From assembly GCA_009667805.1 (NCBI GenBank), contig CM019066.1, positions 326,798,690 through 326,862,689 of the forward strand: a stretch of 64,000 nucleotides of DNA. The letters run 5' to 3'. Within the stretch, counting starts at the first letter, position 1; each line of letters begins with the position of its first letter. The notes beneath the pieces are model-generated. The model was not told the origin of the DNA, did not search any database, and worked only from the letters and a program-made list of their open reading frames with translations. This stretch comes from Leptobrachium leishanense (taxonomy: Eukaryota > Chordata > Amphibia > Anura > Megophryidae). Below, piece by piece: positions 31,937 through 44,394 of the stretch. The position numbers were made by a program, and so were the translations under genes.

Positions 31937-33257
31937 GTAAACCTGGGTGACTAGGAACAGGAAATTGAGCAACCAGGACTTCCTGTTTCACAGGGGTATA
32001 AATATGAGGTAACACATAGGCCGGATTCCCTTAGTCATTCATCACAATGGGTAAGACCAAGGAATATAGCTGTCGTATGCGGCAAAAGGTTGTTGAGCTT
32101 CACAAAATGGGAAGTGGCTGTAAGAAAAGAGCAAAAGCACTGAAAATGCCCATTTCAACCATCAGGGCAATAATAAAATAAGTTCTGGTCAACTGGGAAT
32201 GTTAGGAATCAACCTGGAAGAGGACATGTGTCTATACTGCCACAACACACTGAAGAGGATGGATCGAATGGCCAAAAAAATCTCCGAGAATCACAGTTGG
32301 AGAATTGCAGAATTTAGTTATGTCTTGGGGGTCAGAAAGTCTCCAAAATTACAATCCGATGTCACATCACCACAAGTTGTTCAGAAGGGTTTCAAGTAAA
32401 AAAAACCCCTCTATTCTCTTCCATAAACAAACTCAAGTGTCTTCAGTTTGCCAGATGCTACTGGAGTTCACATGGGATCGGGTTCTATGGTTAGATGATA
32501 AAAAAATTAGAGCTTTTTGGTAATAAACACTAGAGGTGGGTTTGGGCCATATATGAAAGAACCTCTTGCCCACAGAGATATATGGTGGTGGTTCTATAAT
32601 GTTTTTGGGGCTGTTTTTTGATTTTTTTTGCCTGAGGATCTGCACATTTTGTCATGATACATGACATCATGGCAGCTCTATCAAATATCAACAGATATTA
32701 AATGATCACGTGACCGCATCTGTCAAAAAGCTTCAAACGAGTCATGGTTGGATCTTACAGCAGGACATTGATCCAAAACATAAAGCAACATCAGCATAAC
32801 AATGGTTTACTGACCACAAAATCAAGGTCCCGCCATGGCCATCCCAGTCTCCTATTTGGTGAATTGAAGAAGAGTGTCCACCAGCGTTAACCTTGATACG
32901 TGAAAGCTCTGGAGAGATTCTGTATGTAGGAATGGTCCAAGATTCCTTGCCATATATTCTCCAACATCCTCCGGCATTACTAGAGAAGACTCAGAAGAGC
33001 TGGTATCTTGTTAAAGGGAAGCACATTGCGTTGATTAAAAGGTTGCCAATAATTGTGGCACACATGTATTTAGCAAAGTTTTATTATTTTCTTCAGATAA
33101 ACATGTGTTGTTACAATTGTTTGATATTCAGGAGAGCAGAGTAGGTTTGTGTATTTTTTTTAAACAAAAGATCAAAAGGGTTAGACGATAAAGACACATT
33201 TTCACAGCCATTTTTGCTCCTAATTACCAAGGGCGCCAATATTAGTGGAGGGCACTG
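31937..33257 (+). pseudogene. Old Tc1-like transposon remnant
   Basis: ATGGGTAAGACCAAGGAATA at about 32047 opens a typical Tc1 transposase N-terminus (KTKEYSCRMRQKVVELHKMG, then ISTIRAIIK and stop). Later phrases include [12 protein letters not shown] and [13 protein letters not shown] remnants in broken frames. The right terminal repeat ends TTAGTGGAGGGCACTG at 33257 followed by TA. The matching left terminus was not found. Many stops and indels make it inactive. Confidence 0.65.
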
Positions 33258-33261
33258 TATA

Positions 33262-34877
<1,616 letters not shown>

Positions 34878-34879
34878 TA

Positions 34880-35920
34880 TATTCTTGAATATCTGTTCAC
34901 TAAATATGTAGCCATCTTATACAGAGCTTGTTACATATGTAGAAAGATACAGTACATACATATATATTTGCAAATGTATACATAAATATAGTAAGGTACA
35001 TGGAGAGCTCATACTGTGCTCAAAAGTCATCCTTTTGCTTTCACCCAATTATTTTCTACCACTAATTGGATGCAGTGCGATAACACTGAATATTCTGCAC
35101 CATCTGGCACCTCAATGTGCTGCAAAGTGTTTTTGTGCAGTTCACAATTGCAATAAAACATTTTTAATTAATGTTGTTATAAACTATTAAAATACCGACA
35201 TACCACCATGTATTCTACACAAAGATTAGCAGCAACATCTAAATCAGACAGATCAATGGCAAAGTTCAAATATTTTGGCACACAGTCTTTAAGGTTGCGT
35301 TTAAACTTTAATATTGAAAATGTTAATCATTGTCTTTTTTTGTTATTTTTCATTTAAACGTACAAGAGTGTTTTTTTTTTACTTACTTGGAACCATAACT
35401 TGGTGCTCCAGGTCCTCGCTGCAAACAGCATACTTGGGACGTGGCACTTTTACTGATGAAAATAATCCAAAGAACAAGTAGTTAATTAATACTGATGAAC
35501 ATCAATTTACAGCTAATAGTGATGATACTATGTGAGTCTGTGTGCTTTTTTCTTTTCTTTCTGTAAACATGCTGGATTTAAACAAAAAATATCATAGAAA
35601 ACACTGGGAGGGTCTGCCACCCAATTTCCTTCAAACATCAGAATCCGCTGCCCTGCCAGCTATACTTGATTCACTGCCAACATCTCACTGATGTTTTAAA
35701 GGGATGCTGTAGGGCTAAAAAACAGTGGGTGCTGAGCATTAACCCCTTCTGATTGTCCCTGCACCTCCCTTCTTGTTTTAACCCATTAATGAGAGTAATA
35801 GCCACCTTTTAATTCCTTGAATGCTGGTCCAGATGTGAAAACCTGTGGCTGTCACTCAAGCCGAAACGGTCATGTGAGTAGAGGGAGGATGCTCAAGCGC
35901 GCACCGAGCCGATAGCTAGA
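34880..35920. other. Intron 1, no recognisable element
   Basis: AT-rich, no coding motif or element end found. Confidence 0.4.
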
Positions 35921-35931
35921 GCAGGGGTCAA

Positions 35932-36057
35932 CAACCTTGGCCCTCCAGATGCTTTGGATCTACATTTCACATGATACTCAGTCAACCTAATGAGTGGCTG
36001 AGCATCATGGGAGGTGTAGATCGGAAACAACTGGATTGCCAAGGTTGCTGACCCATG
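35932..36057. mobile_element. Short hAT-like MITE (126 bp)
   Basis: Ends read CAGGGGTCAACAACCTTGG and, reverse complemented, CATGGGTCAGCAACCTTGG. AGCTAGAG (35924-35931) and GGCTAGAG (36058-36065) form an 8-bp duplication with one mismatch. The body folds back on itself (GCATCATGGGAGGTGTAGAT near the right arm). Confidence 0.75.
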
Positions 36058-36267
36058 GGCTAGAGGAAGAAATGAACTGATGTTCATGCCCTGCCTTTTT
36101 TTCTGAGAACCTGATAAGTAAGAGCTGATCTGAGCTTTCTGGGTGGGGCTAATATCCTATATTCAGAGGGCTGAATCAGCCTTTGTGACACCCCTTGAAG
36201 GGGAGAAGATACTCAAGTTACTGTGACTATCCAATTTGCATTGTATGGTCATCATGCCTAGAATGTC

Positions 36268-36332
36268 CCTTTTAACCTCTTTAATGAGGAAGACATGTGT
36301 GGCATGTCTTCCTCATTGAAGAGGTTAAAAGG
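36268..36332. repeat. 65-nt hairpin with 30-bp stem
   Basis: CCTTTTAACCTCTTTAATGA starts the left arm (36268-36297) and the right arm (36303-36332) is its inverse with a single T/C difference. The loop is TGTGG. The size and pairing resemble a microRNA precursor, but perfect pairing is more typical of a tiny MITE remnant. Confidence 0.8.
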
Positions 36333-36339
36333 ATTGCCA

Positions 36340-37130
36340 TATATTCCCAATGGATTGCAGACGACACTCCGAGCACGTCCTGCCCACTGCCTAAACCTTA
36401 TAATCGTTCTCCCAGTAACATGACTTCTTCTCACGGTGACCGGGCTAAAGGTTGAACATCCAGGTCCAGGGACAGGCCTGTAGTGCACAGATGTCAACAG
36501 GGCTGCCATTATAAATCATGGGGTCCTTTACCAAACTGGTCACGGCTTCTCCTTGAATACACATAACAGGTACAGCATAGTTCCTACTTGCGTGTGGAAA
36601 CAGTAGACTCTGTTGGGTTATATGCTGTACCAAGCTGACCTCTATCATCCAGGCAGGCAGTATAAATACAGTTTCTGGGCAAATCTGTCTATGATCAATT
36701 CTGAGGTAGTCCTCTACTCTAGTGTGCCCTTCCTTGATTGAATGTTTGTATTTTTATTTGTATTTTTTCCTTGTTATTGCGTCCTTTATTAATTTTTCTA
36801 TTTTTCATGTCTGTGGCAGATTAGATCCGTATATCTACCGTGATATGTATTATATAGACATATTTATATCTATGGCTATCTATAGATACCAGGCCATTTT
36901 GCGCCGCTGCCCTAATCAATGCCTGTGTTTCTAGCTTGCTGGAGGAAGCAATTAACAGGTCAGTGACCATTTTCTCTGTGAAGTCATCCAAGGTGTGAAT
37001 AAAAGAAATTACCCTTTTGGTTCTGCTCAGTAGGTGGGAGGGGCAATTGCACAGGGACAGGGCACATCGCAGACGGCGCGGCACCAAGTTGTAAGTGGTC
37101 ATGCCTTTAAAAGAAGCTATCACATCCTTT
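36340..37130. other. Intron 1, no recognisable element
   Basis: No coding exon or repeat end recognised. Confidence 0.35.
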
Positions 37131-38045
37131 GATCACTAGAGGTGGTCTTTGGGAGATGATTGATAGACCAGGGAATTAAAATTAATGAAGAAGTGTACTG
37201 AACGTGCCCAGGAGAGGGGAATGCTGGGAAATGTAGTGAAGGGGGATGTACCATTTATGGCTTTTTTTGAATGACCAGGAAACCCTATATATTCTGGAGC
37301 ACGCCATGTGGCTGTGCGGATCAGAGGGGGTTCACTCGATGTGATGATCTATCCATGCTTCCATCTCCAGCCCCCGGAGTCACAACGGTCTGCTTAGCTT
37401 ATTGACGTGTAAGTAAGGCTCTGTGTTTTGCTCGTTTTATTTTCTTGCGGTTTGTGTGTAATTGATTTATCATATCCATTTTTTTCTGTAACAAATGCAC
37501 TGTGATTTTTTTATCATAATAAATACAACTTATTAAGTTCTGTGTTCTGACTGATATTCGCTCCACGCTAACTGAAGGGACTGGACTATTGTTTTTTCTT
37601 TTAGGCTCGAGTATCTACTAAATTGTGAGTTGCGGTGGCTGGGGACGGTTGGGTAAGCGCGCGTGGGGGATTGTTGTCCGCGTAGTCATTATTTGGGTCT
37701 AGGATAGACAGATAGTGAATTGCTTAACCCTGCATCTTTTGCTGTGGCACGCATAGTGTTCGGCACAACTGGTGGCAGCATAACAAATAGAGTAAGAAAG
37801 TGGGTGTAAGGATTGTGGGAAACGTAGTCGCTACCCCAGGTTGAGAGAAGACAGGTACGGCATTGCGATCCTGGGACCACTTCATCATGCTCTACGTGCC
37901 TGTTGTGAGCGGAGGCATTGCCCGGAACGGTTAGGTAAGCGCTCGGGGGATTGTTGTCCGCGTAGTCATTATCTGGGTCTAGGATAGACAGATAGTGAGT
38001 TGCTTAACACTGCGTCTTTCGCTGCAGTGCGCGTAGTTGTCGTGA
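37131..38045 (+). mobile_element. LTR-like region with an internal duplication
   Basis: Features in order: a CTATATATT box (37285-37293), an AATAAA signal (37518-37523), then two direct repeats of about 105 bp (about 37654-37758 and 37935-38040) sharing TTGTTGTCCGCGTAGTCATT and GGGTCTAGGATAGACAGATA. After the first repeat TGGTGGCAGC resembles leader sequence of some retroviral elements. No gag or pol frame is present. It could be a solo LTR with leader, or another repeat. Confidence 0.3.
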
Positions 38046-38059
38046 CAATGTCTGTTTAA

Positions 38060-39175
38060 TTTTTCTATTTTTGTTTGTGGTTTTCATTTTTATTTATTTT
38101 GCCTGTCACAGAGCGGTGGAAGAGATGGGAAGAGGAATGCTGGTAGAGCAAGAGAGAGAAAGCATGGGGAAGATGAGATTAGGGCATTGAGCATCGCTGT
38201 GGGTTATGCATGGATGCACGTCTGAGATGAGGTGGACCGCGACTGTATGGGAGTAGGCATCAGGATGGGGCCAAGCACAAAATGAGTAGGCTCAGCTTAT
38301 AGGCAAGGGCCTGGGGAAGGAAATAGTGGGGCATCACACTCCATGATGCAGGTGTCCAGGGCTCCTCTAGAGGAAAATCCTGGGAGTAAATGTAAACAGT
38401 CAAGAAAGAGGACGGCATATAGTGGTGTAGATGCAGCAGGTCTACAGGTTGGAGGATCGGACCCTATCAACTCATCTGCAGTTGTGATTATGAAGATACA
38501 GCAGATGGATTGTGCACTGGGCCACAACCAAACTCGGAATTCATCAAGAACCAGTACCTTGACTGCAAGAGGTAACTGAAGATCAAGATGGACAAGGGGC
38601 ATCAAGAAGCTAAAACGACCATGGTGGTTTCCCGATGGTCCTCCTGTATTCTTTGTTGGAGGAGGTTTAAAGCTGAGACTCTCAGAGGTGGTGGTACATG
38701 GTGTTGAAGCTGCGTGGACACCCAGGAGCAGGCCTCACCCACCCCAAGGTATTATGATTTGTGATATTTCCTATATTGTCATATTGCTCTATATTCCGTG
38801 TTAAATGCACAGAATGTTATGCACTAAAGGGGATTAATAGAGCTAATTATCAGTATACATTAGACTCAGAATACAGCACACTGTGCATGTCAAGTGCATT
38901 GTACTTAAACATAATCTTTTACATTTCAACAGCCTCACCAGCAGCTGACAGATAGGTGGTAACAGCGTGGCCCAAGGAAGACCACTTTGGTCACGACAGC
39001 ACACATTAATTTTGGGAATTTCTGTGAAGATTATGCGCCCTTTACCAGCCCATATACCCAGCCAGCGCAGGACACTTCACCTCCCCATTCACCGCAAATG
39101 CTGCTCACACTGACTGGGCCAAGGATCTCAATAAGGGCATATACACAAGTTTTCCTCAGCCCTGTCTTCAGAGAG
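38060..39175. other. Intron 1, no recognisable element
   Basis: No coding exon or element boundary that I can support. Confidence 0.35.
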
Positions 39176-39179
39176 CGCT

Positions 39180-39330
39180 AGCAGGCCAGGTTTTCCAGAT
39201 ATGTGAAGCACAGCACAGGTGATATGATTTTCTGCTCAGTGATTGTAGGATTCAGCTGCATTACCCCAAGGTGATCTGCAAAATCTGGCCTGGTTGTGGG
39301 TCCCGAGGACAGGTTTGGGAAACACTGATC
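39180..39330. mobile_element. CAGTGTTTCCCAACC-type MITE, copy 2 (5' truncated)
   Basis: Shares GGTTTTCCAGATATGTGAAG and CCCGAGGACAGG...GGGAAACACTG with the copies at 28946 and 62704. The left terminal repeat is missing. Confidence 0.65.
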
Positions 39331-39499
39331 TACATGATCCTTCCCACCACCGAAAGGTCCTCTGCTCATCCAGACACATGCAAAGTCCATCCTCCTCCTT
39401 CAAGTGCTTCTCCTGTGGCATGCAAACATAGGTGCTTTTACTCTATTCAATGGGAGCAGAGGGGAGCAACACAAAAAGGGGAAATGATCTAAAACAGAA

Positions 39500-39830
39500 G
39501 ACAAAAATATATAGTGTAATATCCCACAAGTTTAGGTATACGCAGATAAAAATGGCCACTCACAAAGATGTGGAATAAAAAGCGCCCATTATCCTCCAGT
39601 ATAGCTGTAAGGCTGGTATCAAGCCGATGTTGGATCCATCCGATGTTATAGGATCTCGAAATAAATTATATATAATGATAGTACCAAACATTGATGTAAA
39701 AGTAGTAAAATTTATTAACTTACTCTTCACAGCAGATAAAACAGCATAGCAGACTGGAGGCAACAGGCTATTACATATAGGTCAACGCGTTTCAACCAAT
39801 AAAGGTCTTCCTCAGGAGCAGAGCAATGTT
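39500..39830 (-). mobile_element. Hammerhead-bearing retroelement fragment
   Basis: On the minus strand it starts near 39830 with the hammerhead-like motif and continues into AT-rich sequence with ACTCACAAAGATG-type phrases. Layout matches the copies at 11627 and 23040. Boundaries are uncertain and no duplication was found. Confidence 0.4.
39776..39820 (-). ncRNA. Type I hammerhead-like motif with weak stem I (39.8 kb, -)
   Basis: CTGAGGA (39815-39809), stem II GACC/GGTT, GAA (39793-39791), self-complementary ACGCGT (39790-39785) and T as the cleavage-site base. Stem I supports only two contiguous pairs (GA with UC), so cleavage is doubtful. Confidence 0.4.
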
Positions 39831-40031
39831 ACCCCATCATCCCCCAATGTGAGTCCTCTTATAGTCCATCTTTAATTTACAATTTGGTCCCATCCAGCGT
39901 CTGATCCTCTCCATCTGTGACATCCGCCGTGTTCAATCCATCGCGCATGCGCCGATCCCCTTCATCTATTGTAGCATGTGTGTCCTGGTTCCGGCGCACA
40001 GAGATGACATCACTTCTGCCTTCGCCCGCCG

Positions 40032-40225
40032 GAGATAGAACTCAATTCCCCGGGGCATGGAGAGTCCAGTTCTTCATTGCGAGAAGTCCCTGGCGCCATC
40101 TTGAAGGAGGGCAGATGACTGGCAGCCCAAATACCGACCCACACATCCACCCGATCTGCCCTCCTTCAAGATGGCGCCAGGGACTTCTCGCAATGAAGAA
40201 CTAGACTCTCCACTCCCCGGGGAAT
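40032..40225. repeat. Inverted repeat, arms about 75 bp
   Basis: CAATTCCCCGGGGCATGGAG near 40033 and its partner near 40205-40222, plus CGCCATCTTGAAGGAGGGCA and its inverse near 40160, bracket a 40-base centre. A TAGGCTGG-type end (reverse complement of CACACCAGCCTAA) lies at about 40280-40293. Confidence 0.7.
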
Positions 40226-40324
40226 CGAGTGGAAGGAAGTCCACTCTCACAGATGTTCCTTCTACTCTGAAGTGCGCTCGTGTGACACCAGCCTAATTTG
40301 GTGCGGGCTGTCCACTTTATGTTT

Positions 40325-40500
40325 ACATTTATTATTATTATCCTTTATTTATATAGTGCCACATATTCCGCAGCGCTGTACAAGATCAGTTTAGAAGGCG
40401 TTGATACATTAGAATACTACACATGAATGATACAGCCTGATTCAGGGGTACCCTGTAACCAAGGGAACTTACAATCTATATATGAGAAGTACAAGTATAC
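40325..40500 (-). mobile_element. SINE with L2-type tail, copy 1
   Basis: TTATTATTATTATCCTTTAT then ATAGTGCCACATATTCCGCA, the reverse complement of a GCGGAATATG-TGGCGCTAT tail, followed by GGAACTTACAATCTA. Same body as 41998-42259. The tRNA-like head is missing in this copy. Confidence 0.55.
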
Positions 40501-40509
40501 ATTTAAAGA

Positions 40510-41290
40510 TATAGAACTTATTTTAGAAATGTTACTATTGTGTTGCTGAATTTGTGTATTTTGTGAACACATATACAACTTGTACAAAAATAATCTTGTT
40601 GGATCTCAATGGTTTCTTAAGTTAAAATACAGTAAGGTTATATTAATACATAATAGATACTGTATATGCAAGTATCTTCATTTTGAAGCAAATTTCTAAA
40701 TTGTCATCGCCTGTAATCTTTTTCAATACATACAAATATAACTTTAGTATGTCACTTTTATGACATGAATATGGCAGTAATGTTTGGGTGTAAATCTGCT
40801 CGGTGGACTCCTATAGTTATTGCCATGGTAACATCTGCTCAAGTGCTTTTCCATTCATGCATTGTTCTTTAGTCCATTACAAGCATTATGATGTTGTTCC
40901 AACAAAAGGATAAAATAATTCCATACAATAACAACACACTGTCATTCTGGTCTCATGGTAAAGTCATAATATAATGTATTGCCTGGGATTTATCCTAACA
41001 TCTGCGTACACAGCAATATTGATGTATTTTTGTAATTTGCTGTTCTGAATATATTATCTTGTATTTTTATGCTTGTAACCTGTGTCAATTAATAAATAAA
41101 TGTTGAAAAAAAATATTATTCTATGTTCCACCATTTTTTTGGTACATATTCATGTTCTGTTAAATCTATAACATACACTGTATTATAGGGTTTATATTTG
41201 TATTCAAGTAATTGCAATACATCAGAGGTTATAATATAATTTTATTATTATTAGTTTATATTACGCATATATATTTCGCAGTCCAGTACA
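40510..41290. other. Intron 1, no recognisable element
   Basis: AT-rich with no coding motif. The end (41240-41325) may belong to the interrupted SINE-like repeat that resumes at 41872. Confidence 0.35.
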
Positions 41291-41329
41291 GGGGTTACAA
41301 GTTAGAGTATTAACTTAATAACTAAAATA

Positions 41330-41870
41330 GGCTTGTGCACCGATTTTTTTTTTTTTCGGTTCGATTTTTCGGATTTTTAAACTTTTCGATTCGGCTCGTT
41401 TCGACCGATTTCTGTTTCGATTCGGTTCGGCTCGACTCGTTTTTCGTGTACATATTTTTTCGGAATATCGACCATTTTTCGTATTTTCGTGTCACTTTGC
41501 TCGTTTTTGTATCGACTTATCGTAATTTCGGGAAATTTTCGTTTTTCGGAATTGTACATGTTTTCCGAATATCGACCGTTTTTCGTATTTTCGTGTCACT
41601 TGGCTCGTTTTTGTATCGACTTTTCGTAACTTCGGAAATTTTCGTTTTTTCGGAACGTCTGTTCTCGTTTCAAAGCAATAAATTTCGATTTGACACATTT
41701 CAAGTCCATTCGAAAATTTGGAAAATATTTTGTTTCGGCTCGGAAAACTTTTCGGATCTGACATTTTCGGATCTACAAATTTTCGGAAATTCGGCCGCAT
41801 CCGAAAACACGAATCGGGAAATTTCGTGAAAATTCCGAAATTCCGAAACCCGAAACGCACATCCCTAATA
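41330..41870 (-). mobile_element. Internally deleted derivative of the 7.46-kb transposon
   Basis: About 540 bp. Ends read TAGGCTTGTGCACCGATTT and, reverse complemented, AGGGATGTGCGTTTCGGGT, both shared with 6623-14081. On the minus strand it follows the first 190 bp and the last 280 bp of the large element, joined at TCGAAATTTATT. TAGTTATT-like sequence (TAATAACTA on +) flanks both sides, consistent with an 8-bp duplication. No coding capacity. Confidence 0.75.
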
Positions 41871-41871
41871 A

Positions 41872-42259
41872 CTATACAGACATGAGGAAGAGAGGGCCGG
41901 CTCCCCAAGGAGCTTACAATCTAAAGGGAATTGGGTAGAGACAAGAGGAAGTCCATTGTGGTATATTGTCAGTTGAGAGCAATGTCGTGGACTGGCAAAT
42001 GGGTAGAATATATTATTATTATTTATTATCCTTTATTTATACAGCGCAACATATTCTGCAGCGCATTACAAGATCAGTGTACAAGGAGTTGATACATTGG
42101 AATACTACACATGGATGATGGCCTGATTCAGGGGGACCATTCCCAAAGGAACTTACAATCTATGAGATGTACAAGTATTTTTTGATGTAAGCGCACCCAT
42201 ATCGTTAGGTGTCTTGCCCAAGGACACTCACTGGTGGCATGTTCTGCGTGGGCTCGGTC
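41872..42259 (-). mobile_element. tRNA-derived SINE(s) with L2-type tail, interrupted
   Basis: AGGAGCTTACAATCTAAAGG and, from 41998, ATTATTATTTATTATCCTTT, CAGCGCAACATATTCTGCAG, GGAACTTACAATCTATGAG and GTCTTGCCCAAGGACACTCA. Minus orientation. A hAT-like element at 42260-43070 cuts it; the head continues at 43079. The promoter-like head is best seen at 43265-43375. Confidence 0.6.
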
Positions 42260-43070
42260 CAGGGGCGTACTTAGGGGGGGCAGGGGCGTACTTAGGGGGG
42301 GCAATGGCGCGCCACACTGGGTGGCACCACCCCCTAGGGGGTATTTTACGAGGAAGGATACATTGAGATTTCACTAGTTTTCGGGTGACACCACCCCCTA
42401 GGATGACACCTTAAAAAAATATATATATTTTTTTTTATTTTTGCTAAGTGTTTTACCAGGAAGGATACATTGAGATTTCACTAATTTTCAAGTATGTCCT
42501 GGGTAGGCAAGGCCTAGGCTGGCACTTTCCAGGGGGCAGCAAAAAACCCACCACTAAAGGGGTTACTCACAGAGCACCGAAATGGCGCCAACATTTTGGT
42601 GTTCTGTTGTTTCCTGCACTTCGGGGAATCAAATTTCCCCACCCTGCAGTGAATTCACCATTCACCGCAGGGTCCCCGAAGTGCAGGAAGTCGGCCTACA
42701 TAACGAAAATGTCTGGAATTTACATATAAGGTCCTATGATTGATAATAAAAAGGTCTCTTACAGAAGAAAAAAACCCCTATAGGATGGATATGTTGTGAG
42801 TTTGCAAAATCACTTAAAAATAACAATTATTCAAAAAGAATCTACACTCGCCCCTTATTGCACAGCACAGAGGACGCAGGAATGATCCACCATCGGCAGA
42901 TTCATAATTATTATACGTATATGTCATGTCCTGCCAGAATGCTATAACTAAAAATATTTTTTAAAACGTTAAAAAAAGTGCGTGTGATTCTTTTTTTTTA
43001 CATTTTAAGGTTGGGGGGGTGCCAAATATAGAATCCGCCCCGGGTGCCAAATGTTCTAGGTACGCCCCTG
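42260..43070. mobile_element. hAT-like element (CAGGGGCGTAC ends)
   Basis: Ends read CAGGGGCGTACTTAGG and, reverse complemented, CAGGGGCGTACCTAGAAC. Flanks GCTCGGTC (42252-42259) and GTTTGGTC (43071-43078) match at 6 of 8 positions. It is inserted in a SINE. A reverse-oriented fragment of MITE family A lies inside at about 42550-42780 (TGTCTGGAATTTACATATAA). Direct duplication of GGGGCGTACTTAGGGGGG at the left end. Confidence 0.7.
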
Positions 43071-43078
43071 GTTTGGTC

Positions 43079-43380
43079 ATCTTTCCATGATTGTAGAGCA
43101 GCGACCTGGTGGTTAGGTTGAACCCACTTCTCATGAAGTTGAGACTTGCTTCTCCACAGTTGTATTGGAGGGATGTGCTGAATGGTATTTTGACTTGCTT
43201 CTCCACAGTTGAAAGGCAGAGATATTACCTCTGGACTCCACAGCCGATATTGTGTGGTAGGCAAGTATGTGTCGTTAGGTGACTCGCCCAAAGACACTTA
43301 CTGGAGAGGTGCTCTGGCTGGGATTCGAAACTGGGTCTCCACGGTTATAGAGCAGTGATGTTACCTCTACTCTATCCGGC
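43079..43380 (-). mobile_element. SINE remainder and a second tRNA-like SINE head
   Basis: ATGATTGTAGAGCAGCGACC resumes the SINE interrupted at 42259. GGGATTCGAAACTGGGTCTC (about 43319) is the reverse complement of a GGTTCGAATCC-type tRNA B box, and GTGACTCGCCCAAAGACACT is the MIR-like conserved phrase. Not functional tRNA genes, because no cloverleaf can be drawn. Confidence 0.6.
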
Positions 43381-44380
43381 CGGTACATAATATCTGGATT
43401 TTTGTGGAGACCGTTGGTAAGCTCCTCTAAATAGGTACGTTTTAAGGGAGGATATAAATCTTTGGAAGTTAGGTGACAGTTTGAGAGACTGAGGACAAGA
43501 GTTTCACTGTGTGGGAGCTGCCTGGGAGGAATCCCGAAGGTGTGTAACATATCCCTCCTGATATAGCAACAAGGATCCCTTAAAACAGTCCCTATCTATC
43601 CCTCCGATCCTTAGGTGGTCGGTAATCTGTCTAACAGATTATGCGATAGACATAGGACAGGGTTCACAGGGTTAACCAAGCCAAAACGTATAGAAGTAAG
43701 AGTAATCAAAACTAGCCAGAAACTGGTATACGAAGAGTGGTTCTCATACAAGCCAGGACACATAGGAGTAATCAGGAAAGCCAGGGACTGGTACACGAAG
43801 GGTGGTTCTCAATTGAAGCCGGGTCATACACAGTAAAGCAGAGTATTAGCAAGGAGTCAGTGAATCGCGGGGAACAAGTCACCAGCACTCAGGAAGGAAA
43901 CTCCACGAGATAGCAACGATCGAGATAGCAACGACCTGGTTCAGCTCTTCCGGATTTAAACCCGACGACTCCGCGTCATAATGCCGCGCCCCGCCCCCTG
44001 CTCCAGCCTGCGTATCGCTTGGCACCCGGCCAGCCCTCACCGCGGAAGGTGCTACCGGGTGCTGAGCATCGCCCAGGGCATCCCCAGACCCCCGTGGATG
44101 GCAGGATGTGACAAGGTGTGACTGGAAGGAGGGTATGAGAGGGACAGAAAGCAGAAGGTAGGAGGCCGAATGCAGTGGGCGATTGGGATAAAATTTAGAG
44201 ATGCTTTATTCATGGACAGCTTTTTATGATAAATCATTCATTAGTAAAGACATTTTAATAAATACCTTTTCTAAATTAAAAAAAAAAACATAACTATTTA
44301 AGAGGGGGAAAAAAAATCCATATTTTGGAGTCCATCAACATCAATGTACAAAGAAGTCTTATCTTTCACTGAAATCAAAT
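43381..44380. other. Intron 1; one short tandem duplication
   Basis: A unit of about 60 bases is tandemly repeated at about 43692-43752 and 43758-43818 (GTAATCAxxAxAGCCAGxxACT, ACGAAGxGTGGTTCTCA). Otherwise no recognisable gene or element. Confidence 0.45.
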
Positions 44381-44394
44381 AAAACATATATTGG

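Noticed and set aside
35932..36057. microRNA precursor
   Set aside because: CAGGGGTC ends and an 8-bp flanking duplication identify a hAT-like MITE.
43310..43345. tRNA gene suggested by a B-box-like GGATTCGAA sequence
   Set aside because: No acceptor stem or anticodon arm can be folded; it is the head of a tRNA-derived SINE.
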